From NCBI GenBank assembly GCA_031291635.1, contig JARLIR010000210.1:1-48425 (forward strand): a stretch of DNA of 48,425 nt, read 5' to 3'. Every line of letters starts with the position of its first letter. Position 1 is the stretch's first letter. Source of the DNA: Rhizomicrobium sp. (GTDB taxonomy: Bacteria > Pseudomonadota > Alphaproteobacteria > Micropepsales > Micropepsaceae). A program made the position numbers and the translations under genes. The notes below the pieces were generated by a model that searched no databases, was not told the DNA's origin, and saw only the letters and a list, made by a program, of their open reading frames with translations. This document shows positions 8,669 to 15,505 of this stretch, piece after piece.

Positions 8669-8881
8669 GTGCCCGTTTCTGCCCAATATATGTGCTGGCT
8701 GGCCGGTGAGTTCGCCGCCTTACACGGCTTAATGGCTGTGGATATCGCGCGCCGGGCCTATCGCTCGCATGATTGCGAAGGCGACGAGCTGGGAGCCGAG
8801 TTCTGGTTTGCCATGTCCGTGCTGGTGGATGACGTCATGCGCCACCGCCTTGATGCCGAGCGGACCCTGTCGATCCACTAG
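8669..8881 (+). CDS. Small hypothetical protein
   Basis: 70 residues from GTG 8669, with AAAGG about 11 bases upstream. The sequence is helical and amphipathic (LAGEFAALHGLMAVDIARRAY, then FWFAMSVLVDDVMRHR), with no signal peptide or membrane segment. I do not recognise it. It is transcribed away from coaBC, and a 66-base gap separates it from the esterase gene. Coding is supported by the open frame and RBS only; an ATG at 8690 is an alternative start. Confidence 0.5.
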   Translation: MPVSAQYMCWLAGEFAALHGLMAVDIARRAYRSHDCEGDELGAEFWFAMSVLVDDVMRHRLDAERTLSIH

Positions 8882-8947
8882 CAGCTTTGCTTGCACCTTT
8901 GCCGCCGATGCGACCAAACTGACAGGTCCGGCAAGCAAAGGCGTGCC

Positions 8948-9874
8948 ATGCCCCTCGATCCGCTGGTGAAGGCCTTTCTCGAGCAATTGCCCCCAGGCCT
9001 CAAGCCTTGGGAGCAAAGCGACGAAGAAGCGCGCCAAGGCTTCCGCGACTTCCTTAAGCCCTTCGGTCCTAAAGATGTGCCCATCGGCAAAGTCGAAAAC
9101 CGAAGCCTTCCTGATGGTCTGGCGTTGCGGCTGTATCGTCCGGTGGCGGCGGGCGGAGAAGCTTTGCCTGCTCTGATTTTTTTTCACGGTGGCGCGTTTC
9201 GGGCAGGCGACCTCGAAACCCATGAATCGGTTTGCCGCCTGATCGCTGGCGAAGCGGCTTGCCGGGTCATCGCTGTCGATTACCGCCTCGCTCCCGAGCA
9301 TCCCTTTCCCGCAGCCTATGACGATGCTTATGCCGCGCTGAGCTGGATCGAGGCGAACGCGGCAACATTAGGGATCGATCCCAATCGCATCGCTGTCGGA
9401 GGGGATTCCTCTGGTGGGGCGTTAGCAGCGCTGGTGTGCCAACGGGCCAAGGCACAAGGCGGCCCCGCCATTGCCTATCAGCTCTTACTTTTTCCCGTGA
9501 CAGCGCTCGGCGGAGACTTTGCGTCGCTATCCGCGAATGCGGAAGGTTATCTACTCGAGCGAAGCGCGCTGGAATATTGCTACGAACGCTATGCCCCAAA
9601 ATCGTTGTGGGGCGATCCCAGGCTGTCGCCGCTTCTGGCAAGCGATGTTGCGGGCCTGCCGCCAGCCTTGGTCATGCTTGCCGAATTTGATGTGCTGCAC
9701 GATGAGGGGCTGGCCTATGCCGAAAAGCTGCGCGCTGCCGGTGTCAGCGTGACCCTTGCCGACTATCCCGGGCAGATTCACGATTTTCTATTATTCCAAG
9801 CGGTATTTCCCCAGGCGCGCGAGGCAATTGCCCTGGTGGCCAAAGCGCTACAGGCGCAGTTCGAAAAGCTCTAA
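8948..9874 (+). CDS. Alpha/beta hydrolase, HSL-family esterase
   Basis: 308 residues from ATG 8948 (AAAGG 7 bases upstream). It belongs to the hormone-sensitive-lipase group of carboxylesterases, which cleave short to medium acyl esters. The oxyanion motif HGGAF is at 80-84. The nucleophile motif GDSSGG is at 152-157 with Ser154, then Asp247 in AEFDVLHDEG and His277 in GQIHDF. The DYRLAPEHPFPAA segment is family-typical. The natural substrate is unknown. It converges on the deacetylase gene with overlapping stop codons. Confidence 0.93.
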   Translation: MPLDPLVKAFLEQLPPGLKPWEQSDEEARQGFRDFLKPFGPKDVPIGKVENRSLPDGLALRLYRPVAAGGEALPALIFFHGGAFRAGDLETHESVCRLIAGEAACRVIAVDYRLAPEHPFPAAYDDAYAALSWIEANAATLGIDPNRIAVGGDSSGGALAALVCQRAKAQGGPAIAYQLLLFPVTALGGDFASLSANAEGYLLERSALEYCYERYAPKSLWGDPRLSPLLASDVAGLPPALVMLAEFDVLHDEGLAYAEKLRAAGVSVTLADYPGQIHDFLLFQAVFPQAREAIALVAKALQAQFEKL

Positions 9875-10542
9875 GATGTCCAGAGCGCTGCGTTTCCGGC
9901 CCGCCGCCAGACTTTGAGCAGGTTGATTGCGGTCTCCGCTGCAGCGGGCTTGCGGCTGATGATCCGTAAGATGTCTTCGCGGCTCATACCCTTCTTGATG
10001 CAGTCGCGACGGACCAGCCAGGCGGTTTCGGAATCCGGTCCACGGAAACTCGAGTATACCCGCACCATACCAAGTGTGCGCAGCACGCCCAGCACGCGGC
10101 GATCGCAATAGCCGTAAGGAATAGCAACCGAGCGCACAGGCGCCTGGATTATCGTCGACAGCTGCTCAACAGATTGCATCACGTCATGGGTGATTTCCGC
10201 ATCGCTGACCTGTGTCCAGTCGAGATGCTCGCAGCCATGCGAACCAATTTCCATGCCATCCCTGTGCAGCTCACGGATAGCATCCTCGCTGACATAGCCT
10301 TCTGTGCCGATGCGTGCAGACGGAATGAAGAACGAGGCCTTCAGTCCTGCCTTCATCAACTGGGGTAGGGCAATGGTCTCGTCCGTTGCGTTGCCGTCGT
10401 CAAAGGTCAGGCGCGCTGGTATTTTTTGCATGAGTTCGACAATGGTGTCGAAAGTCTCGCGGCTGACCCAATAGGGCGTTTCATCCGCCCCGACATGCGG
10501 TGGCAAGGGCCCGATCCCGTGCAGCATCAGACAAGCGTTCAT
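9871..10542 (-). CDS. Polysaccharide deacetylase (NodB-homology, carbohydrate esterase 4)
   Basis: 223 residues with the three main CE4 motifs. Motif 1 is LTFDDGN (residues 45-51), giving the catalytic base and a metal Asp. Motif 2 is GSHGCEH (100-106) with the two metal histidines. Motif 3 is VAIPYGYCDRRV (139-150). Such enzymes remove acetyl groups from N-acetylated sugars. No signal peptide is seen, so it probably works in the cytoplasm on a lipid-linked or nucleotide-linked sugar. It is the last gene of a four-gene cluster; its ATG overlaps the upstream stop by 4 bases. Confidence 0.9.
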   Translation of the reverse strand: MNACLMLHGIGPLPPHVGADETPYWVSRETFDTIVELMQKIPARLTFDDGNATDETIALPQLMKAGLKASFFIPSARIGTEGYVSEDAIRELHRDGMEIGSHGCEHLDWTQVSDAEITHDVMQSVEQLSTIIQAPVRSVAIPYGYCDRRVLGVLRTLGMVRVYSSFRGPDSETAWLVRRDCIKKGMSREDILRIISRKPAAAETAINLLKVWRRAGNAALWTS

Positions 10543-11354
10543 GCGTGGGCTCCGATCACGCGGCCACCGGCACGGGATTCGGCGCTGACATGCGAGACCA
10601 GCGACAGCGCCAGTCGGCCTTTGCGCGACAGCGGGATGACGGCGTCGTACGTGTCCGCGAAGACACCGCCAAAAAGCTGTTTGAAATACGCAATCTGCAT
10701 CTGCTCGGGGTCGTCCTTGCCGCGATAGACCCCACCGAAATCGTACAGCGCCAGCCCCCTCGCCTTATAGCGCAAGATGTCCTTCCAATGATGGAGCCGG
10801 TGGGCGCGGCCGACATGGTTGTTCCAAACCGAGCCCTGTGCCGGATCGAGATCGGCCATGGTGGTTTGCAATCGTGCACGCCCATGAGTCACGACATAGC
10901 TATGCCAGGAGAGGATATTGCCTTCGCCGTCGCGGCTGCGGGAAAGCTCGTAGGCACCCATTTTCATCAGGTCGCGGACTTGGCCGACACCGAGGGCTCC
11001 AGCCATCGGTTTGCGCTGGCGCAATTTCTGATGCGCCGAAAGAAACGCGTCCCAGACATCTTCGCTAATCTCGTCCAATGTTTCGATGACAATGCCGCCG
11101 CGGGCCGCCTGTCGGATAGCCTTGTGGACGGCGGGTGCCAGCGCTTTGAACAAGACGTCTTCGCTTTGGGAAAGATCAATCTGTATCGTCGGGCGGTAAT
11201 GATTGTAGACGCCCGGATAAGGCACTGGCAGATCGCACAGCTTTAGAACATCGGCATCCGGCATGACTTCGGGCACCGCAAAATAGCTGACCTGCGTGCG
11301 CACCAAGCGGCGCCACAGGCGCCAAGCGAGCGATGTCGGTGGAAGAAAAGCCAT
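10539..11354 (-). CDS. FemAB/BioF2-like (GNAT fold) acyltransferase
   Basis: 271 residues from ATG 11354. A TTG at 11453 would overlap the upstream gene by 44 bases. The C-terminal stretch ALYDFGGVYRGKDDPEQ followed by YFKQLFGG is the signature of the FemAB/Acetyltransf_6 group (YDFGG, then FK and FGG), and the central ILSWHSYVVTHGRARL strand fits the GNAT core. Family members transfer amino acids or acyl chains to amines. The shine-dalgarno before ATG 11354 is weak. Context with a lipid-kinase-like and an alkyl-DHAP-synthase-like gene suggests lipid or glycolipid N-acylation; this is inference. Confidence 0.75.
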   Translation of the reverse strand: MAFLPPTSLAWRLWRRLVRTQVSYFAVPEVMPDADVLKLCDLPVPYPGVYNHYRPTIQIDLSQSEDVLFKALAPAVHKAIRQAARGGIVIETLDEISEDVWDAFLSAHQKLRQRKPMAGALGVGQVRDLMKMGAYELSRSRDGEGNILSWHSYVVTHGRARLQTTMADLDPAQGSVWNNHVGRAHRLHHWKDILRYKARGLALYDFGGVYRGKDDPEQMQIAYFKQLFGGVFADTYDAVIPLSRKGRLALSLVSHVSAESRAGGRVIGAHA

Positions 11355-11409
11355 GTCCGAACCAGAGTGTTGCTGCTCCAGTTGTAACAGGATGTGGGGT
11401 AACGTCCGG

Positions 11410-13041
11410 TTAAGAGATCGCTTTGCCGGGCGCCAGTACGTCCTTGGGGTCAAGCGATAGCTTGACAGCGCGCCATACCGCTACGGCACTTTCGCGATTA
11501 TCGTCCTGCGATGACGTTCCTTTTGCCCAGCCACTGCCGCGGTGGGGGACACCGCCGGCTTCTAGCATCGCCTGAAGAGCAGCGGCTTCGATCTTGTCGG
11601 CTTGTTCCAGGTCGGCGCCGATGGCGCGCGGGAAAATCGCCGTGAAAGCCAGCGTCGCTGTGCTCGGTGCCGCCGCCGCCACATGGCAGAGCACGATGCC
11701 ATGCGCACTTTCGCGCGGTGCGGTCTCGCGTAAAGCCGCATCCACGCCGGCGCGTGTACTCTCATAAACGCTCTGCAGATTCGACCAGCGCGCGCTGACC
11801 TCGAAGGTCTCAACGCCCATGCCACGTTCTAGCAAAGAATCGCGAATGTACGGCCCTTGAAAATGCTGCGAGCCTTCGCTCCGTCCTTGCCCAATACCGT
11901 GGTAGCGGCGCGCAACGGCTTCCAGGCGGTGGCGTTGGAAGGCGATCGTTGCTGCATCACCCTCGAAACCTGCAATCATCTGGCAAGGCTGGCCGATGGT
12001 CCCCCGTGCCGCGCGAAAACGCGCGCTGAGCCGGTCTATCATGCTGCGCCGCTTGCCAAGCTGTTCGAAGGTGCCAAGAACCCGCGTCTCTTCACTGTCG
12101 CAGAGCCGCAGCATGACTGGGCTGCAGCCTTCTTGGTGGATCGCGCGCAGGGCCGCGAGACCGCTTGAAAAATCGGCGAAGAGATAGGTGTGACGGTGGC
12201 ACTCTGCGGGCAGAGGCTTCAGCCCAATCGTCGCCTCCGTGATAATCCCGAACTGGCCCTCCGAACCAAGGACGAGATTGGTCATGTCGGGGCCAGCGCC
12301 GCGTTGGCCAGTGTTGATAAGCCCCGTTGGGGTCGCCAGTTTGACACTGCAAAGCCACCGTGGTGGCGGGCCAAACGGATCGGCAGGCCGCGCTGCGATC
12401 CAACCGCCGAGTGTCGAGAATTCGTTGGCCTGGGGGGCGCAGTCGAGGGTAAGACCTTTGGCCTTCAGGGCGCTTTCCAGAGCGGGGCCATAGATTCCAG
12501 CTTCGACTTCGGCTGTATTTGAGACTGTGTCGATGGCGATAATCCGGTCCATCTCCGACAGGTCGAGCGTGATGACACTCTCGCACTCACCGCGGATCGC
12601 TGCGACACCGCTCTCAAGGCTCGTGCCGCCGCCAAAGGGTATGACGGCAATGCGCCGTGTCGCGGCCACTGCCAGAATCGCCAGAACCTCGTCTGTGCCG
12701 CGTGGATAGATCACGGCATCGGGCGCCTCGGCGAGATCGCCGGCACGCAAATGGAGGAGGTCGCGATAGCTGCGCCCGCGCGTGTGGAACGCCCTCTCCG
12801 CGATGCTTTCTCTGAGCTGACTGGCGCCAACGATAGCGCTCAGTTCGAGGCGGTGCGGCAGCGCCAGAGTGCCTGGCGGGAGCGAAATCTCTTCCAGCGG
12901 GCGGGCAGGCGTCGCCAGCAGCGCAGGCATACCGAGTTCGGCAGCGAGCCACACCCACACGTCGTCACGCTGCGCCAGCTCATCCTTGCGCGCAGCCCAT
13001 CCCCATCCGTTCCAACGGAGTTTTGACCGGTCCTGACTCAC
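11410..13041 (-). CDS. FAD-linked oxidase resembling alkyldihydroxyacetonephosphate synthase
   Basis: 543 residues from GTG 13041, which has GGGAGGA 5 bases upstream; TTG 13053 is the longest option. The N-terminal KLRWNGWG motif and the FAD-binding IPFGGGTSLESGV and LDLSEMDRI segments match the AGPS branch of the VAO/PCMH flavoprotein fold (COG0277). AGPS exchanges the acyl for an alkyl chain to make ether lipids. Two differences stand out. The GGW segment continues as IAARPADPFGPPPR instead of the usual conserved loop, and the C-terminal HHH active-site motif reads PHRGSGW. The product may therefore be a related oxidase with another substrate. Confidence 0.85.
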   Translation of the reverse strand: MSQDRSKLRWNGWGWAARKDELAQRDDVWVWLAAELGMPALLATPARPLEEISLPPGTLALPHRLELSAIVGASQLRESIAERAFHTRGRSYRDLLHLRAGDLAEAPDAVIYPRGTDEVLAILAVAATRRIAVIPFGGGTSLESGVAAIRGECESVITLDLSEMDRIIAIDTVSNTAEVEAGIYGPALESALKAKGLTLDCAPQANEFSTLGGWIAARPADPFGPPPRWLCSVKLATPTGLINTGQRGAGPDMTNLVLGSEGQFGIITEATIGLKPLPAECHRHTYLFADFSSGLAALRAIHQEGCSPVMLRLCDSEETRVLGTFEQLGKRRSMIDRLSARFRAARGTIGQPCQMIAGFEGDAATIAFQRHRLEAVARRYHGIGQGRSEGSQHFQGPYIRDSLLERGMGVETFEVSARWSNLQSVYESTRAGVDAALRETAPRESAHGIVLCHVAAAAPSTATLAFTAIFPRAIGADLEQADKIEAAALQAMLEAGGVPHRGSGWAKGTSSQDDNRESAVAVWRAVKLSLDPKDVLAPGKAIS

Positions 13042-13059
13042 GTATCCTCCCAAGCAACC

Positions 13060-13860
13060 CTAACATCGCACATTCAGGGCGCGGGGAAGAATCTCGAATG
13101 TCGCGGGCAGGCGGCCGACGCTGTGATAGTCGAGCGCGACCGGGACGGCGCGGCCGTGGGTTTCTGCAACCGGCGCGGCCAAGACCCGGCGTCCCTTCAC
13201 TTCGCGGAGTGCATTGCCAGCGCGGGTTTGCATGGTGATGGCGACATTGAATTGACCGTCATCAGTCTCGGGTTGCACGCCACTCGTTTTGCCAATGATT
13301 TGTCGATTGCCGATTGCAACCGAACGGATAGTGACGATTTCGTCGAACGATTGATCGACAATCAACCGCACAGCCCGCCCGCGATAGCCCAGCGAGCGCC
13401 AATCGCCCAGTTTTTCGAGCAGCGAGCGCTTCTGCGTATCGCCGACACCTGCGGCGTGGCCAAATGCGGCCATGGTCGCGAAATAGCGGGTGCGGGGTTT
13501 TCCATCTCGCGACAGATAAGTGGCACGACCGACATCGATTGGATGCACCGCGGCTTTGCTTAGCTTGGAAACACCATCGCTAGTGGCGAGGAAGGCCAGC
13601 ACGGCATCGGGGGAGAGCGAACCATCACCGTCGAAGAAGCCATTGACCGCTTCCTCCAGCAAATCGCCGCCAACCGCTACGATCTCGGTATGGCCTTCCC
13701 GCAGTGCGGCCGAGACCAGCGCCGCCATTTCGCTGCGCCGTCGTGGAAACGCCAAGGACATGTAGGGATAGATCTCAGCCAATTTGGGCTCGAGCAATCG
13801 CCAGCCGCGGCTGTGCTGGCTGCCACAGGAGACCGGATCGACGATGACAAAGGCGCACAT
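13060..13860 (-). CDS. Diacylglycerol/sphingosine-kinase-like protein
   Basis: 266 residues from ATG 13860. The N-terminus FVIVDPVSCGSQHSRGW matches the NPxSG...W start of the DAGK catalytic domain, and VAVGGDLLEEAVNGFF (62-76) aligns with the nucleotide-binding GGDGTLNEVVNG. The usual second glycine and Thr of GGDGT are replaced (GGDLL), so ATP binding may be altered. A DAGK-type C-terminal beta domain follows (IRSVAIGNRQIIGKTSGVQPE). These proteins phosphorylate lipids at the membrane. It is probably the first gene of the cluster with the AGPS-like oxidase 18 bases downstream. Confidence 0.75.
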   Translation of the reverse strand: MCAFVIVDPVSCGSQHSRGWRLLEPKLAEIYPYMSLAFPRRRSEMAALVSAALREGHTEIVAVGGDLLEEAVNGFFDGDGSLSPDAVLAFLATSDGVSKLSKAAVHPIDVGRATYLSRDGKPRTRYFATMAAFGHAAGVGDTQKRSLLEKLGDWRSLGYRGRAVRLIVDQSFDEIVTIRSVAIGNRQIIGKTSGVQPETDDGQFNVAITMQTRAGNALREVKGRRVLAAPVAETHGRAVPVALDYHSVGRLPATFEILPRALNVRC

Positions 13861-13863
13861 GGT

Positions 13864-13904
13864 CGCCCCACAAATGAGGTGGGGCGAAGGCTCCTTTCCG
13901 GAGC
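13864..13904 (-). promoter_or_regulatory. Tandem hairpins masking the ribosome binding site of the lipid-kinase-like gene
   Basis: A perfect 8-bp stem pairs 13864-13871 with 13879-13886 around a 7-base loop. It ends 3 bases before the start codon, and its minus-strand 3' arm contains GGGGCG, the only purine-rich ribosome binding site. A second 5-bp hairpin lies at 13890-13904. A TTGACA box is present just upstream (minus strand, 13911-13916), but no good -10 lies at the right spacing. Confidence 0.45.
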
Positions 13905-13960
13905 GCGTCTTGTCAAGATGTTGAAAAACCAACAAAAAACTTATGGGAAAGAGCGTGCGT

Positions 13961-14000
13961 GAGACAAATGCAAAATGGCCGCCCGGAAGGGACGGCCATT
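13961..14000 (-). terminator. Intrinsic terminator after rpmG
   Basis: AATGGCCG (13974-13981) pairs perfectly with CGGCCATT (13993-14000), with an inner CCC/GGG pairing in the loop. On the minus strand it is followed by TTTTGCATTTG. It lies 36 bases after the rpmG stop codon. Confidence 0.7.
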
Positions 14001-14035
14001 GCTTGCGCATCGCGCTCAATATCGCTGTCGGCAGA

Positions 14036-14203
14036 TTACTTAATCTTGCCTTCTTTGAACACCACATGCTTGCGCAGCACGGGGTCATATTTCCGGACCG
14101 TGAACTTCTCGGTCATGGTGCGGGTGTTCTTCTTCGTCACGTAGAAAAAGCCCGTGCCGCCCTCGCTATTGAGCCGGATTTTTGCCGTCGTCGGCTTCGC
14201 CAT
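14036..14203 (-). CDS. rpmG: 50S ribosomal protein L33
   Basis: 55 residues, the normal L33 length. It begins [19 protein letters not shown] and continues [14 protein letters not shown] with the C-terminal [18 protein letters not shown]. No cysteines are present, so this is the zinc-free C-minus form typical of alphaproteobacteria. The ATG at 14203 has GGAG 7 bases upstream; the open frame extends to 14350 but the extra part is not L33. A candidate promoter and a terminator bracket it, so it is a single-gene transcript. Confidence 0.97.
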   Translation of the reverse strand: MAKPTTAKIRLNSEGGTGFFYVTKKNTRTMTEKFTVRKYDPVLRKHVVFKEGKIK

Positions 14204-14240
14204 AGGGAACTCCAAAAGAATAAACGCCCGAAGGGCCGGT

Positions 14241-14268
14241 AACCTACTGACAGGGGGCAGGAAGTCAA
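14241..14268 (-). promoter_or_regulatory. Candidate sigma-70-type promoter of rpmG
   Basis: On the minus strand, TTGACT (14268-14263) is followed after 16 bases by TAGGTT (14246-14241). Transcription would start near 14234, leaving about 30 bases before the rpmG ATG. The same -10 sequence TAGGTT occurs in the rpoZ promoter candidate. Confidence 0.55.
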
Positions 14269-14301
14269 GACAGTCTGAGGTACGAAATGGCCGCGTCTCC
14301 G

Positions 14302-14850
14302 TCAGAAACATTCCATTGCTCCGGGGCATCCGAAAGCGGAATGAATCCAATGCAATAGCGCGATTTCACTGAGCCCGGTGGCGATGATCACTGCGGCGAC
14401 GACCATGATTTTTTGCGGCGATAGAGGCCGATGCGGCGCCCGGTATTCCCGAAGGCAGGACTCACATCGGTAAATCCAGCCCAGTGGGGGCAGCACGACA
14501 CCGAGGTATAGCGACAGGAAGACCGCCAAGGCTGCGCGCGGGAAAGGGCGCCTTTTCTGGTAGACCAAGCAGCCGCACCGTGGGCAGGTGGCATCGTCGA
14601 GGTCGCCGACTTCGCGGCTCAGGAGCTCTTTGTAAACGCCCAGTCGGCAGTCGCGCTCGATCTCGCGGGCGGTTTCAATCTGGTCGTAGGGGACCTGAAC
14701 CTTGACCCCGCCAAAAGCCACAGAGCGATGCCACATATTGGCGACCGTCATCTCATGCGCGATGAAGACCGAAACGCCTTCGGCTTGCAGCCGTCCGCGC
14801 AGCAGATGCGCCTCATAGGCTTCAGAGAAGGCTGCGATTGTGACGAGCAT
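14302..14850 (-). CDS. DUF2007-domain protein with zinc ribbon and two membrane helices
   Basis: 182 residues. Residues 1-70 look like the DUF2007 'signal transducing' domain ([22 protein letters not shown], with [11 protein letters not shown]). A split zinc ribbon follows, with Cys89-x2-Cys92 before a hydrophobic helix (about 105-125) and Cys129-x2-Cys132 after it. A second helix runs about 148-168. The two halves of the ribbon thus flank a membrane segment, which is odd for metal binding. The role is unknown. It ends 98 bases before the rpmG start on the same strand; the rpmG promoter lies in the gap. Confidence 0.7.
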   Translation of the reverse strand: MLVTIAAFSEAYEAHLLRGRLQAEGVSVFIAHEMTVANMWHRSVAFGGVKVQVPYDQIETAREIERDCRLGVYKELLSREVGDLDDATCPRCGCLVYQKRRPFPRAALAVFLSLYLGVVLPPLGWIYRCESCLREYRAPHRPLSPQKIMVVAAVIIATGLSEIALLHWIHSAFGCPGAMECF

Positions 14851-14939
14851 TCATGCCTACGGCAACTGCTCATCGCCGCACCCCCGGGGCTTGTAACGCA
14901 ACTATAGCGGGATGCGGTGGTGACGGTAAGCCGGTGCGA

Positions 14940-15467
14940 CTATGGGCAGCCGTTGATCAACGTGATGGCCGGATAAGACCCGGCGCGCATGCTGGTGACT
15001 TTCTTACCGTCGGTTTCGAAGATGAGCCCATTGCTGTGATCTGGACTTTCGATCGTGACCGTGTGCCAGCTCGGATCGCCGGGGTTGGGCTTGACCACCG
15101 CGGCCGAACCGTAGGCACTCAAAAGCTCTTCTTCTGATGAACCCAGACCGACACCGGCCGCCGTCTTGATCGACCGCGGCTTCGAGCTGGCGCTGAAGTA
15201 ATCGACATTGATACGGACGAGGATCTTCCGATCCACCACGAAGCTGAGCCCGACCAACTCCATTTGCGGTGTGGTGAATAGGCTGCAGCCGTGATTGGCA
15301 AAGGGATTAAATGTCAGCTTTTGGCGGACGGCGCGTTCCAGTTGGTCGGGCGTCATCCCGATCTTGATGTTGGCATAGCCGTCGGCAGAGAAAACCGGTG
15401 CCGGATCATCGGCCAAGGCGATACCGCCAGACACCACCAAAAACGCCAACACCAATCCGGCTTTCAT
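14940..15467 (-). CDS. Secreted protein of unknown function
   Basis: 175 residues from ATG 15467 (GGGAG 8 bases upstream). A clean signal peptide (MKAGLVLAFLVVSGGIALA, cleavage before DDPAP) directs it to the periplasm. The mature part starts IKIGMTPDQLERAVRQKL, similar in style to BamE/OmlA-type 'GM...L' segments, and has two cysteines (HGCSLF and the C-terminal NGCP) that could form a disulfide. I cannot assign a family. The gene follows rnr on the same strand (39 bases between the rnr stop and this start). Confidence 0.7.
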   Translation of the reverse strand: MKAGLVLAFLVVSGGIALADDPAPVFSADGYANIKIGMTPDQLERAVRQKLTFNPFANHGCSLFTTPQMELVGLSFVVDRKILVRINVDYFSASSKPRSIKTAAGVGLGSSEEELLSAYGSAAVVKPNPGDPSWHTVTIESPDHSNGLIFETDGKKVTSMRAGSYPAITLINGCP

Positions 15468-15505
15468 CGCAAATCTCCCGCTCGCAGGGGAAATTAGGCC
15501 ATCGC

